This document shows, piece by piece, positions 26,117 through 35,581 of a stretch of 64,000 bases of DNA (positions are counted from its first letter, which is position 1; the number at the start of each line of letters is the position of its first letter). The position numbers and the translations under genes were made by a program. Below the pieces are notes generated by a model that saw only the letters and a program-made list of their open reading frames with translations, was not told the DNA's origin and made no database searches. Source of the stretch: Eshraghiella crossota (lineage in GTDB: Bacteria > Bacillota > Clostridia > Lachnospirales > Lachnospiraceae); assembly GCF_025148445.1 (NCBI RefSeq), contig NZ_CP102270.1, positions 1,116,001 through 1,180,000 on the forward strand, given 5' to 3'.

Positions 26117-27604
26117 TTATTCTATCAGGCGGCGTATCATTTCAGCATTAAATGTAACATTTGTCACATGGTTGACCTCAATCTGGTAGAGTGCGTGTGC
26201 GGCAAGATGCTCTGCAACCTGCTCAACATCCCTTATACCCGATGTCTGGGAACAAAGTTTTACTATTGCATCAAGTCCGTCATCTGTGACAGATATTTCA
26301 TCATTTGACATACCCATTCTTTTAAGAATTTTTGGAAGGGCATATTTAGTAAAAATTATTTTTTTCTCATCAGGTGTATAATCAGGAATTTCGATAACGG
26401 CAAATCGGGACATAATAGGTGCGCTGATTTTGCTTTTGTCATTAGCAGTAGCAATAGGATAAACACCATCTGTAGGAATCATACATTCCATATAGTTATC
26501 GGTAAAACCGAGATTATCAAGCAATGTAAGGAGTACATCGGCAGGGTTGCCGTTGACCTTTCCTTCGTTGGCTTTATCAAGCTCATTGATAATAAATACT
26601 AACTTGGATTCTCCTGCCTGTGCAAATGCTTCCATAATTATACCTGGTTTGGCATTGGCATATACCCTTGAGCTTCCTGTTAATTGTTCAGGGTCATTGA
26701 TTGAACTCATATCAAGCGTTGTAAAACTTAATTTCAGGATTTTTGCAACAGCATAGGCAACCTGAGATTTACCTGTTCCGGCAGGTCCTACGATAAGCAG
26801 ACCATAGGCAGGAAGCGTATGTGTTCTGTTAATCTGGATAATTGTTTCTATAATTCTCTGTTTTACTTTTTCCATTCCATATAATTCTTCATCAAGAATT
26901 CTTTTGGCTTCAACAGGATCAATTGAGGCAAAGTAATTATTTTTCCAGTTAATGCTCATCATTGTTGAGAGAGCACGCTGTGCGTGACGGCGTTCTTCAG
27001 GGGACACTTCGTTTGATTTGGCAACAACGAGATTTCTCCTTGCCCATACCTGGATATGTTCGGGAAGGGTCTTTCCGGCACATGCTATAAAGTCTGTTAT
27101 GCTCTGGATACTGGTAAGCTTCATTCCGTCTCCGTCTGAATCATTCTCATCGTTTTCATCCGTAACTTCTTCAGAAGGCGGATCGCTTGAGAGAAGTCTC
27201 TCTATCATGTATTGTAAAAATCCGTCACCGGAAGAAAGCTTTGAGTGATTAAGGAAGGCTTGTTCGCGGATTTTGTACACGCAGTAGCCCTCATCGGTGA
27301 GTATACCGGAAAGCCTGACTTTTATATGATTCTCGCCAAGCCATTTATAAAGACTTGTAAATCTTGAATCAATCCGTACTATGTCATAAGAAGCCTTTTC
27401 ACTGTCATTGTGTAATTCAAAGGATGTTCTTTTAATAGGGTTAATAAACATTCCGTTGGTGTGGTGGGTAAATTTATTATCCGGGTTGGCAATAACCATT
27501 ATAGGATTTTCTGCCGAGGCAGTATTGGACCAGGATTTAAAAGTTATATATGTGCATATGCTTTCGTTGCTGTCCGGTTTATCTTTAAAATCAAATACAG
27601 GCAT
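26117..27604 (-). CDS. Lon-like AAA+ ATPase without a protease domain
   Basis: A 495-residue protein. The start is ATG 27604, set by AAGGAGTT; a longer in-frame start has no RBS. About 230 residues of unrecognised N-terminal sequence contain a Glu/Asp-rich stretch (DENDENDSDGDG). A Lon-type AAA module follows: DEELYGMEKVKQRIIETI, Walker A GPAGTGKS (Lys279), NPADVLLTLLDN and a sensor-1 IATAND. The C-terminal alpha-domain carries SGIRDVEQVAEHL. It stops where Lon would begin its Ser-Lys protease domain. The Walker B Asp is replaced: INELDKA has Asn340 before Glu341. It may remodel rather than degrade proteins. It is divergent from argG. Confidence 0.85.
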   Translation of the reverse strand: MPVFDFKDKPDSNESICTYITFKSWSNTASAENPIMVIANPDNKFTHHTNGMFINPIKRTSFELHNDSEKASYDIVRIDSRFTSLYKWLGENHIKVRLSGILTDEGYCVYKIREQAFLNHSKLSSGDGFLQYMIERLLSSDPPSEEVTDENDENDSDGDGMKLTSIQSITDFIACAGKTLPEHIQVWARRNLVVAKSNEVSPEERRHAQRALSTMMSINWKNNYFASIDPVEAKRILDEELYGMEKVKQRIIETIIQINRTHTLPAYGLLIVGPAGTGKSQVAYAVAKILKLSFTTLDMSSINDPEQLTGSSRVYANAKPGIIMEAFAQAGESKLVFIINELDKANEGKVNGNPADVLLTLLDNLGFTDNYMECMIPTDGVYPIATANDKSKISAPIMSRFAVIEIPDYTPDEKKIIFTKYALPKILKRMGMSNDEISVTDDGLDAIVKLCSQTSGIRDVEQVAEHLAAHALYQIEVNHVTNVTFNAEMIRRLIE

Positions 27605-27630
27605 TTTTAACTCCTTGAATATTTTTTTTA

Positions 27631-27659
27631 ATAATATCATAAAATATTTACTTGCACAA
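27631..27659 (-). promoter_or_regulatory. Promoter of the Lon-like gene
   Basis: Minus-strand TTGTGC (27654-27659), a 17-base spacer, TATTAT (27631-27636). The -35 shares four bases with the -35 of the divergent argG promoter. Confidence 0.5.
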
Positions 27660-27680
27660 ACACTAAATGAGTTGTAAACT
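27652..27680 (+). promoter_or_regulatory. Promoter of argG
   Basis: TTGCAC (27652-27657), a 17-base spacer, TAAACT (27675-27680), 33 bases before ATG 27714. Back to back with, and overlapping, the Lon-like gene promoter. Confidence 0.55.
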
Positions 27681-27713
27681 TAGCAAGAGATTTAATATTT
27701 GGAGGAAACAATT

Positions 27714-28937
27714 ATGGCAGATAAAGTTGTTTTAGCTTATTCAGGCGGACTTGATACTACAGCAATCATTCCATGGTTAAAGGAAACATACGGTTATGAT
27801 GTAATTTGCTGCTGTGTCAATGTCGGACAGGAAAGTGAACTTGAAGGACTTGATGAGAGAGCAAAATATTCAGGTGCAGAGAAATTGTACATTGAGGATG
27901 TAGTTGATGAATTATGTGACGAATACATAATGCCTACAGTCAAAGCAAATGCTGTTTATGAGAATAAATATTTACTTGGTACATCTTTTGCCAGACCTTT
28001 AATTGCAAAGAAGCTTGTTGAAGTTGCAAGAAAAGAAGGAGCTGTTGCAATTTGCCACGGTGCTACGGGAAAAGGCAATGACCAGTTAAGATTTGAACTT
28101 TCTATTAAAGCTCTTGCACCGGACATCAAAGTTATTGCAACCTGGAGACAGCCTGAATGGACAATGCAGTCACGTGAAGATGAAATCGCATTCTGTAAGG
28201 CACACGGAATTGATCTTCCTTTTGATGCAAGCCATTCATACAGCCGTGACAGAAATATCTGGCATATCAGCCATGAAGGACTTGAACTTGAGAATCCTGC
28301 ATGTGCACCAAATTATGATGATCTTCTTGTATTATCGGTTACACCACAGAATGCACCTGATGAATCAGAAGATGTTGAACTTGATTTTGAAGCAGGTATT
28401 CCTGTTGCATTAAACGGTAAGAGAATGAAGGTTTCCGATATTATCCGTGAACTTAACCGTCTTGGCGGAAAGCATGGTATCGGTATTATTGATATTGTTG
28501 AGAACCGTGTTGTAGGTATGAAATCAAGAGGTGTATATGAGACTCCGGGCGGAACAATCCTTATGGAAGCCCATACACAGCTCGAGGAACTCTGTCTTGA
28601 CCGTGAGACACTTGCATATAAGAAACTTGTTGCTACAAGATTTGCAGATTTAGTATATGAAGGAAAGTGGTTCTGTCCGCTCCGTGAATCTTTATCAGCT
28701 TTTGTTGATAAGACACAGGAAACTGTTACAGGTAAAGTCAAGATGAAGCTTTATAAGGGTAACATTATTAGGCAGGGTACAACTTCTCCATATTCATTAT
28801 ATTCAGAAAGTCTTGCTTCATTTACAACCGGTGATTTATATGATCACAAGGATGCTTCAGGATTTATCAATCTTTTCGGACTTTCAATGAAAGTTCGTGC
28901 TATGATGAAGCAGAATCTTGACGAGAATAAGAAATAA
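27714..28937 (+). CDS. argG: Argininosuccinate synthase
   Basis: A 407-residue ATP-dependent ligase joining citrulline and aspartate. The PP-loop [11 protein letters not shown] lies at the N-terminus, and [16 protein letters not shown] is a family signature. ATG 27714 is chosen because GGAGG (27701-27705) is spaced for it; an earlier in-frame ATG at 27699 overlaps that site. It is monocistronic: a strong terminator follows and argJ has its own promoter. Confidence 0.97.
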   Translation: MADKVVLAYSGGLDTTAIIPWLKETYGYDVICCCVNVGQESELEGLDERAKYSGAEKLYIEDVVDELCDEYIMPTVKANAVYENKYLLGTSFARPLIAKKLVEVARKEGAVAICHGATGKGNDQLRFELSIKALAPDIKVIATWRQPEWTMQSREDEIAFCKAHGIDLPFDASHSYSRDRNIWHISHEGLELENPACAPNYDDLLVLSVTPQNAPDESEDVELDFEAGIPVALNGKRMKVSDIIRELNRLGGKHGIGIIDIVENRVVGMKSRGVYETPGGTILMEAHTQLEELCLDRETLAYKKLVATRFADLVYEGKWFCPLRESLSAFVDKTQETVTGKVKMKLYKGNIIRQGTTSPYSLYSESLASFTTGDLYDHKDASGFINLFGLSMKVRAMMKQNLDENKK

Positions 28938-28954
28938 TTTATAAAAGTAATTTT

Positions 28955-28987
28955 GCCCACCGGTATTTTATCGGTGGGCTTATTTTA
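28955..28987 (+). terminator. Terminator of argG
   Basis: The stem GCCCACCG/CGGTGGGC (28955-28962 with 28972-28979) has a nine-base loop and is followed by a T-rich run. Confidence 0.85.
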
Positions 28988-29013
28988 TGTAAGATATCAT
29001 TTTGTAATTAGGT

Positions 29014-29043
29014 ATTGCATATTATGCAATGAAAATGTATAAT
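29014..29043 (+). promoter_or_regulatory. argJBD promoter with ArgR-box-like operator
   Basis: TTGCAT (29015-29020), a 17-base spacer, TATAAT (29038-29043). The -35 is embedded in a 17-base dyad, ATTGCAT-ATT-ATGCAAT (29014-29030), which resembles ARG boxes (an AT-rich core flanked by TGcAT/ATgCA arms). An arginine repressor bound here would block RNA polymerase. Regulation by ArgR is inferred. Confidence 0.65.
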
Positions 29044-29140
29044 TATAAATAAATTTATTAACAGAAAAATAAAATGCCTTCTTTACATTACATAAATAAG
29101 GTACTAAAATTACTATTTGTAAAAGATGGAGGATATCAAT

Positions 29141-30367
29141 ATGAATAAAAATATTTCCGGCGGTGTAAATGCCGCAAAAGGATTTATGGCAAACGGACTT
29201 AATGCCGGTATCAAAAATAATGTTAAAAAAGATATGGCACTTGTATACAGCGAAAAGCCATGTGTGGCAGCAGGTGTTTTTACAACCAATAAAGTTAAGG
29301 CAGCACCGGTAAAATGGGATTACAATGTGGTGCATAATTCTCCTTATGCACAGGCTGTTGTTATTAACAGCGGTGTTGCCAATGCCTGTACGGGAGAAGA
29401 AGGATACGGTTACTGTATGGATATGGCTGAAACGGTAGGTAATGAAATGAAGCTTCCTAAGGATGCTGTTCTTGTTGCTTCCACAGGTGTTATAGGAAGA
29501 CAGCTTCCTATGGATATAATTAAGGAGGGAATTAAGAAATTACCTAAGGGACTTAAGCCTGATGAAGAAGCAGCAACACTTGCGGCAGAAGCGATAATGA
29601 CAACGGACACTAAGAGCAAACAGGTTGCGGTTAATTTTGAAATAGACGGAAAGGTTGTTACCGTGGGTGGTATGTGTAAAGGTTCAGGAATGATTCATCC
29701 TAATATGGCAACAATGCTCTGTTTTATTACAACGGACTGTATGATTAAAAAAGATCTTTTGCAGAAAGCACTCAGTGAAATTGTTAACGATACTTTTAAT
29801 ATGATTTCCGTTGACGGAGACACCTCAACTAATGATTCCGTACTTCTTCTTGCAAACGGAATGGCTGAGAATAAGATCATTGATACAGAAGATGAGAATT
29901 ATAAGAAGTTTTATGAAGCTCTCTATTATATAATGGAGGAACTCAGTAAGAAAATAGCAGGTGACGGCGAAGGCTGCAAATGTCTTTTTGAAGTAAGGGT
30001 ATTAAATGCACTTACTAAGGAAGATGCCAAAACAATGGCTAAATCCGTTGTATGTTCAAGCCTTACCAAAGCAGCCATATACGGACATGACGCCAACTGG
30101 GGCAGAATACTTTGTGCCATGGGATATTCGGGAGCAGAATTTGACCCTGAGCTTGTGGATATATATTTTGAAAGTGCTTGTGGCAGACTTCAGATTGTTA
30201 AGGATGGCAGGGCAGATGATTACAGCGAAGAAGAGGCAACAAAGATTCTTTCAAAAGAGCATGTAATTGCAATATGCGATTGCAAGCAGGGCACATTTAA
30301 TGCCACTGCATACGGCTGTGACCTTACTCACGAATATGTAAATATCAATGCAGATTACAGGTCTTAA
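29141..30367 (+). CDS. argJ: Bifunctional glutamate N-acetyltransferase / amino-acid acetyltransferase
   Basis: A 408-residue enzyme recycling acetyl from N-acetylornithine to glutamate. The self-cleavage site is in GSGMIHPNMATML, where the Thr becomes the new N-terminus and nucleophile of the beta chain. It opens SGGVNAAKGFMANG, typical of ArgJ. ATG 29141 is set by GGAGG; an in-frame ATG at 29126 lies too close. argC, normally beside argJ, is absent. Whether it is mono- or bifunctional cannot be read from sequence. Confidence 0.96.
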   Translation: MNKNISGGVNAAKGFMANGLNAGIKNNVKKDMALVYSEKPCVAAGVFTTNKVKAAPVKWDYNVVHNSPYAQAVVINSGVANACTGEEGYGYCMDMAETVGNEMKLPKDAVLVASTGVIGRQLPMDIIKEGIKKLPKGLKPDEEAATLAAEAIMTTDTKSKQVAVNFEIDGKVVTVGGMCKGSGMIHPNMATMLCFITTDCMIKKDLLQKALSEIVNDTFNMISVDGDTSTNDSVLLLANGMAENKIIDTEDENYKKFYEALYYIMEELSKKIAGDGEGCKCLFEVRVLNALTKEDAKTMAKSVVCSSLTKAAIYGHDANWGRILCAMGYSGAEFDPELVDIYFESACGRLQIVKDGRADDYSEEEATKILSKEHVIAICDCKQGTFNATAYGCDLTHEYVNINADYRS

Positions 30368-30391
30368 TAAATATACAGGAGATATGGAAAG

Positions 30392-31288
30392 ATGAATTTA
30401 GATGTAGAAAAATCAAAAGCAGAGGTTCTTATTGAGGCATTGCCTTATATACAGAAATTTAACCGTAAGATAATCGTTGTTAAATATGGCGGAAGTGCCA
30501 TGGTAGACGAAGAACTTAAGAAAAAAGTAATCGAGGACGTAGTTCTCTTAAAACTCGTCGGCTTCAAGCCTATTATTGTCCATGGCGGCGGTAAGGAAAT
30601 AAGCAAGTGGGTGGATAAAGTAGGAATGGAAACACATTTTGTAAACGGTCTCCGTGTTACTGATGTTCCTACAATGGAAATTGCAGAAATGGTACTTAAC
30701 CGTGTTAATAAAAGCCTTGTTTCCCTTGTACAGAACCTTGGAGTTGAAGCCTGTGGAATAAGCGGCAAGGACGGAGAAATTCTTAAAGTAACAAAGAAAC
30801 TCTCAAACGGAGAGGACATAGGCTTTGTAGGAGAAGTCAATGAGGTTAATCCAAAGCTCATTCTTGATCTCATCGAAAATGATTTTTTACCTGTTATATG
30901 TCCTGTGGGAACGGATGAAAACGGTAATTCCTACAATGTTAATGCCGACGATGCAGCATGTGCCATTGCAAAAGCTGTTAAAGCAGAGAAGCTTGCTTTC
31001 CTGACGGATATTGAAGGCGTATACCGTGATAAAGACGATCCGGGTACACTTATTTCGGAACTTGACCTTGAAGAAGCACATGAGCTTATTAAAGACGGAT
31101 ATATCGGCGGTGGAATGTTACCAAAACTTAATAACTGCATTGATGCCGTTGAAAACGGTGTTTCAAGAGTACATATAATGGACGGCAGAATACCACACTG
31201 TCTGCTTCTTGAAATATTTACCAATAATGGTATCGGTACTGCCATTCTTAGTAAAGGAGGAGAACATTTCAGTGACAAAGACAAGTAA
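30392..31288 (+). CDS. argB: Acetylglutamate kinase
   Basis: A 298-residue amino-acid kinase phosphorylating N-acetylglutamate. VVKYGGSAM (N-terminus) binds phosphate, [11 protein letters not shown] follows, and [18 protein letters not shown] closes the active site. The N-terminal helix (residues 1-25) resembles the extension of arginine-inhibited hexameric forms, so feedback control is possible. It lies 24 bases after argJ. argD starts inside its last codons. Confidence 0.96.
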   Translation: MNLDVEKSKAEVLIEALPYIQKFNRKIIVVKYGGSAMVDEELKKKVIEDVVLLKLVGFKPIIVHGGGKEISKWVDKVGMETHFVNGLRVTDVPTMEIAEMVLNRVNKSLVSLVQNLGVEACGISGKDGEILKVTKKLSNGEDIGFVGEVNEVNPKLILDLIENDFLPVICPVGTDENGNSYNVNADDAACAIAKAVKAEKLAFLTDIEGVYRDKDDPGTLISELDLEEAHELIKDGYIGGGMLPKLNNCIDAVENGVSRVHIMDGRIPHCLLLEIFTNNGIGTAILSKGGEHFSDKDK

Positions 31289-32462
31289 TATAATAGATAA
31301 AGTAGAAAATAATATAATACATACCTACAACAGATACCAGATAGCCCTTGATGAAGGTGAGGGAATGTACCTTTATGATGTAGAAGGCAAAAAATACCTT
31401 GATTTCGGTTCGGGAATAGGCGTTTTTGCATTGGGATATGGCAATAAAGAATATAATGATGCGGTAAAAGCACAGGTGGACAAGCTTATCCATACATCAA
31501 ATTATTTTTATAATGAGCCATCTGCACTTGCCAGTGAAAAATTTATAAAGGCATCGGGAATGACGAAGGTTTTTTATACCAACAGCGGAGCTGAAGCTGT
31601 TGAAGGTGCACTTAAACTTGCAAAAAAATACGGAAAAATGACAAAGGGTGATAACTGCTATGAAATTATTGCCATGAATAAAAGTTTCCACGGCAGGACA
31701 ATAGGTGCTGTTTCAGTAACAGGCAACGAACATTACAGGGAAAGTTTTGAACCACTGCTTCCGGGAGTAAAGTTTGCTGATTATAATAATCTTGAAAGCG
31801 TTAAAGCACTTATTTCTGATAGAACCTGTGCAGTTATTATGGAGACAATCCAGGGAGAAGGCGGTGTAACACCTGCCACAGAGGAATTTGTGAAAGGCGT
31901 AAGAACACTTTGTGATGAAAATAATATTCTTATGATTGCCGATGAAATCCAGTGCGGAATGGGAAGAAGCGGATATATGTTTGCATATCAGCGTTTCGGA
32001 ATTCTGCCTGATATAGTCACAAGTGCCAAGGCTTTAGGCTGTGGAGTGCCTATAGGTGCTTTTGCAGCAGGCAGTAAAGTATGTGATGTTTTATGTGCCG
32101 GAGACCACGGAACAACTTACGGTGGCAATCCTCTTGCATGTGCAGCGTCACTTGCTGTATTTAATTTGTTCGAAAAAAATAATTTACTTGAAAATGTAGT
32201 AGAAGTTGGTGCATACTTATATAAGAGACTGGATGAAATAAAAGCTATATGCCCTTCAATCACAGACCACCGTGGAATTGGATTTATGCAGGGACTGGAA
32301 TATGATCATCCTGTTTCGGGTATTATACAGAAACTCCTTGATGCAGGCTTAATTGTGTTTTCAGCAGGACCTAATGTAATCAGATTCCTGCCACCTCTTA
32401 TTGCTACCATGAAGGATGTTGATGATATGATCAATATACTCAAGGAATGGGCAATAGAATGA
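31272..32462 (+). CDS. argD: Acetylornithine aminotransferase
   Basis: A 396-residue class-III PLP aminotransferase making N-acetylornithine. [20 protein letters not shown] and the PLP Lys in [15 protein letters not shown] are present. The start is GTG 31272, set by AAAGGAGGAG, overlapping argB by 17 bases. An upstream in-frame ATG (31209) would add residues that match no family N-terminus. The next gene starts on its stop codon. Confidence 0.95.
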   Translation: MTKTSNIIDKVENNIIHTYNRYQIALDEGEGMYLYDVEGKKYLDFGSGIGVFALGYGNKEYNDAVKAQVDKLIHTSNYFYNEPSALASEKFIKASGMTKVFYTNSGAEAVEGALKLAKKYGKMTKGDNCYEIIAMNKSFHGRTIGAVSVTGNEHYRESFEPLLPGVKFADYNNLESVKALISDRTCAVIMETIQGEGGVTPATEEFVKGVRTLCDENNILMIADEIQCGMGRSGYMFAYQRFGILPDIVTSAKALGCGVPIGAFAAGSKVCDVLCAGDHGTTYGGNPLACAASLAVFNLFEKNNLLENVVEVGAYLYKRLDEIKAICPSITDHRGIGFMQGLEYDHPVSGIIQKLLDAGLIVFSAGPNVIRFLPPLIATMKDVDDMINILKEWAIE

Positions 32463-33715
32463 ATAAATTTTTAAAACTTGGTGTTATGGCATTAGCGTGC
32501 ACTTTTGTTTTTAGCGGATGCAGGATAAAATACGAGACGGGCAGCGGTGAAACAGATGGGACCGTAGGCGAATCTGCCGTGGAGTCTTCAGATAAAGCCG
32601 GTGGGGAAATATTGCATGTAAGGTATGCTAACGAGAGCTACACACCTTATCTTGAAATCTGCAAAACTGAATTTGAGAAGAAAAATCAGGGAGTCAGCGT
32701 CGTACTTGACTGTGTTTCTTCAGAAAATTACATTGTTAATATTAATAACGACAGTACAACGGAAAATGTTCCGGACGTATATCTTGTAAGCAACAGTGAT
32801 TTATCAACGGCATATCTTGCCGGACTTGCGTCGAAAGTAACGAATGAAGAATTCGTAAACAGGGTATATGATAAAGTTGCACTTGATGCCTGCAGTTATA
32901 ACGGAAGTCTTGTTGCATATCCTTTAAGCTACAGGACAACTTTTCTCGTGTATAATTCTTTATATGTAGAAAATGATGAGAATTTCACCTTTGAAAAAAT
33001 AAAGAAATATTCAGAAGAAAAAGAATTAACGAATGACCAGATGGCTGTAGTCGAGAAGATATTTAACTGTAATCTTACTGATTTATTTATGAATTACGGC
33101 TTTATAGGAGGCTATATCAATATAGGCGGTGTGTATGGAAGTGATTCGGAAAAATTTACGGTATGTAATGATAATTCCGTATCTGCAACGGGTAAATATC
33201 TGGAACTTGTGGATTATTTTTCTATTGATAAGGCGCAGGAATATGGAGATGTTGTCAAAAAGACTGTCGGCGGTAATTCCATCTTTTCGATAGTATCAAC
33301 CGATTCATTTGCAGAGATTAAGGCTTCCGGACTGGAATTCAGGTACAAAGAGTTCCCGGATTTTGATGACAGCCTGGTAACATCGCCGTTATCAATTACA
33401 ACAGCAATAGCCGTTAATCCATATTCAAAAGTATCTTCTCTCGGAGAAGCATTTGCACAATTTGCCGCAGACACAATGTCGGATAAATTAAATGAAGCAG
33501 CCGGAATGTTCCCTGCCAATAAAAATGCCGTAATCAATAAAGAATATTCGGGAATCTACAGTTCATACATGAAGTCAACATCTAAGAATAAGCTTCAGTA
33601 CGGTGAACAGGTATATCCTTTGATTGAAATTGCACTTCATAATATTCTTAACGGAGAGGATATTAAGACAGAGCTGCAATCGGTAGATGCATATATGAAA
33701 AAACAGCTGAAATAA
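32459..33715 (+). CDS. Extracellular solute-binding protein-like lipoprotein
   Basis: A 418-residue predicted lipoprotein: signal peptide, lipobox VFSGC (Cys21), then a Ser/Gly/Glu spacer. The body looks like a family-1 solute-binding protein (LHVRYANESYTPYLEICK, then VPDVYLVSNSDLSTAYLAG and LVAYPLSYRTTFLVYNSLY), a layout usual for sugar- or oligomer-binding proteins. No permease or ATPase gene is adjacent. Its ATG overlaps the argD stop (ATGA), so it is coupled to arginine synthesis. An arginine- or citrulline-related ligand is possible but unproven. A start 12 bases upstream is also in frame. Confidence 0.75.
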   Translation: MNKFLKLGVMALACTFVFSGCRIKYETGSGETDGTVGESAVESSDKAGGEILHVRYANESYTPYLEICKTEFEKKNQGVSVVLDCVSSENYIVNINNDSTTENVPDVYLVSNSDLSTAYLAGLASKVTNEEFVNRVYDKVALDACSYNGSLVAYPLSYRTTFLVYNSLYVENDENFTFEKIKKYSEEKELTNDQMAVVEKIFNCNLTDLFMNYGFIGGYINIGGVYGSDSEKFTVCNDNSVSATGKYLELVDYFSIDKAQEYGDVVKKTVGGNSIFSIVSTDSFAEIKASGLEFRYKEFPDFDDSLVTSPLSITTAIAVNPYSKVSSLGEAFAQFAADTMSDKLNEAAGMFPANKNAVINKEYSGIYSSYMKSTSKNKLQYGEQVYPLIEIALHNILNGEDIKTELQSVDAYMKKQLK

Positions 33716-33718
33716 GAA

Positions 33719-33772
33719 TAAAACCTTCCCAGACAGGTATAATATATAGTACCAGTTATGGGAGGTTTTTTT
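33719..33772 (+). promoter_or_regulatory. Hairpin holding a promoter -10 in its loop and an RBS in its arm
   Basis: AAACCTTCCC (33721-33730) can pair with GGGAGGTTT (33760-33768), and a T-run extends to the ATG at 33773. The right arm is the RBS of the next gene. TATAAT (33738-33743) lies in the loop. It may end the argJBD transcript and, on longer transcripts, hide the RBS, while a transcript started inside would be free. Confidence 0.5.
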
Positions 33773-34222
33773 ATGTGGGGAATAATTGTTGCTTTAATAT
33801 CAGGACTGCTTATGAGTGTGCAGGGTGTAATGAATACAGGAGTGACAAAACAGACCAGTCTGTGGGTATCGGCGGGTTTTGTCCAGTTTAGTGCATTAAT
33901 TGTATGTATTATTGCATGGCTTATTACCGGAAGGGAAAGTATAAGTTCTCTTGCAAAGGTAAGTCCGAAATATATGCTTTTGGGCGGAGTTATAGGTGCA
34001 TTTATCACAATAACCGTTATTGAAAGCATGAAAAGACTGGGACCTGCCAAATCTGTTATGTTAATTGTAATAATGCAGATTGTATCGGCATATGTCATTG
34101 AGCTTATGGGAATTCTTGGCACGGATAAAGCTAAGTTTTACTGGGGAAAAGTTATAGGCGCAGCCATAGCCGTAGCCGGAGTTATTATATTTTTTATGTG
34201 TGGAGAAAAAAATATAAAATAG
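33773..34222 (+). CDS. YdcZ (DUF606) family DMT-type membrane protein
   Basis: A 149-residue protein with about five membrane helices. It opens WGIIVALISGLLMSVQGVMN and has GAFITITVIESMKRLGPA, typical of the small YdcZ/DUF606 branch of the drug/metabolite transporter superfamily. Substrate unknown. ATG 33773 is set by GGGAGG inside a potential hairpin. An earlier in-frame ATG (33758) overlaps that RBS. Confidence 0.85.
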   Translation: MWGIIVALISGLLMSVQGVMNTGVTKQTSLWVSAGFVQFSALIVCIIAWLITGRESISSLAKVSPKYMLLGGVIGAFITITVIESMKRLGPAKSVMLIVIMQIVSAYVIELMGILGTDKAKFYWGKVIGAAIAVAGVIIFFMCGEKNIK

Positions 34223-34251
34223 TTGTATTATTTTTGCAAAGACTGTAAAAT
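34223..34251 (+). promoter_or_regulatory. Candidate promoter for comEA and the two-component system
   Basis: TTGTAT (34223-34228), a 17-base spacer, TAAAAT (34246-34251), 40 bases before ATG 34291. Confidence 0.4.
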
Positions 34252-34290
34252 AAAGAAGGATAATATGGGCCTTGGAAACAAGGAGCGTAT

Positions 34291-34869
34291 ATGAAGAAAA
34301 TTAAATTTATCTTTCCGGCAGCCATAGCCGGATTTGTTGCAATATCTGCGGTTTTATATTCCAGGTCGTCAGATGGCAGCAAAGTTATGGAAAGCTATAG
34401 TACAACGTCTGAATTTGTTTTTTCGCATGAAGAAAGCAAAAGTGAGATTTCTTTAGAACCTTTATGTGTGTATGTATGTGGTGCTGTCAATAATCCGGGG
34501 GTTATTTACCTTGATGAAGGCAGCAGGATATGTGATGCAATTAAGAAAGCAGGCGGTATCACAGCCGATGCGGACATTAATTCATTGAATCAGGCAGAAA
34601 AGGTAACAGACGGGCAGAAGATTTATGTACCGTTAATAGGTGAGACTGATGCCGGTTATTCGGAGAATTCAAAGTCGTCATTGATTAATATTAATACCGC
34701 AGGCGTTAATGAGCTTTTGACTCTTCCGGGGATAGGAGAATCAAAGGCAAATGCCATAATAGCATACCGTAATGATAATGGCGGATTTAAGAAGATAGAA
34801 GATATTATGAACATAAGCGGTATCAAAGAAGCCGCATTTAATAAAATTAAAGAAAATATTTGTGTATGA
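34291..34869 (+). CDS. comEA: Competence protein ComEA (SLBB plus helix-hairpin-helix)
   Basis: A 192-residue membrane-anchored DNA-binding protein of the DNA-uptake machine. It has an N-terminal membrane helix (about 5-22), a Ser/Glu-rich spacer, an SLBB domain (about 50-110, VYVCGAVNNPGVIYL), and a C-terminal double helix-hairpin-helix (ININTAGVNELLTLPGIGES, then IMNISGIKEAAFNKI). It binds incoming double-stranded DNA. comEC lies four genes downstream, the two being separated by a two-component system and a GerMN lipoprotein. Confidence 0.93.
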   Translation: MKKIKFIFPAAIAGFVAISAVLYSRSSDGSKVMESYSTTSEFVFSHEESKSEISLEPLCVYVCGAVNNPGVIYLDEGSRICDAIKKAGGITADADINSLNQAEKVTDGQKIYVPLIGETDAGYSENSKSSLININTAGVNELLTLPGIGESKANAIIAYRNDNGGFKKIEDIMNISGIKEAAFNKIKENICV

Positions 34870-34882
34870 TGAGGTAATGTAC

Positions 34883-35569
34883 ATGAGCAGGGTACTTGTG
34901 GTTGATGATGAAAAAGCAATAGTTAAAGGAATAAAATTCAGTCTGGAGCAGGATGATGCGGAAGTAAGCTGTGCATATGATGGTGAAGAGGCTCTTGAAT
35001 TAGCTAAAAGCCAGGAGTTTGACATTATACTGCTTGATTTGATGCTGCCAAAGATAGATGGTTTATCTGTCTGCCGGCAGATTAGGGAATTTTCCAATGT
35101 TCCGATTATAATGATAACAGCCAAGGGCGAAGATATGGACAAAATAATGGGACTTGAGTATGGCGCCGATGATTATATAACTAAACCTTTTAATATTCTT
35201 GAAGTCAAAGCCAGAATGAAAGCTATAATGAGGCGCAATTCTTTTAATCTTAAGAAAGAACAGAGCGACAGGGTGATTATTGTGGGAGATTTAAGGCTTG
35301 ACAGGGATGGAAGAAGGCTTTTTATCGGAGACAGGGAAGTTAATCTTACTGCAAAAGAATTTGACGTTCTTGAGCTGCTTGTGATGAATCCCAATAAGGT
35401 ATACGGAAGAGACAATCTCCTTAATATCGTATGGGGATATGAATATCCGGGAGACGCAAGGACGGTGGATGTACATATAAGAAGACTCAGGGAAAAGATA
35501 GAAGATGATCCATCCAATCCGAAATACGTTCATACAAAATGGGGCGTTGGATATTATTATCTCGGCTGA
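34883..35569 (+). CDS. OmpR/PhoB-family response regulator
   Basis: A 228-residue protein. The receiver domain (1-118) has VDDEKA acidic residues, phosphoacceptor Asp52 (ILLDLMLP) and Lys in DDYITKPF. The winged-helix output domain (about 130-228) ends RTVDVHIRRLREKIED and TKWGVGYYY. GAGGT at 34871-34875 favours ATG 34883 over in-frame ATGs at 34862 and 34877. It is followed 12 bases later by its kinase. Targets unknown; WalR/PhoP-like by sequence. Confidence 0.93.
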   Translation: MSRVLVVDDEKAIVKGIKFSLEQDDAEVSCAYDGEEALELAKSQEFDIILLDLMLPKIDGLSVCRQIREFSNVPIIMITAKGEDMDKIMGLEYGADDYITKPFNILEVKARMKAIMRRNSFNLKKEQSDRVIIVGDLRLDRDGRRLFIGDREVNLTAKEFDVLELLVMNPNKVYGRDNLLNIVWGYEYPGDARTVDVHIRRLREKIEDDPSNPKYVHTKWGVGYYYLG

Positions 35570-35581
35570 TGCGGAGGAATC

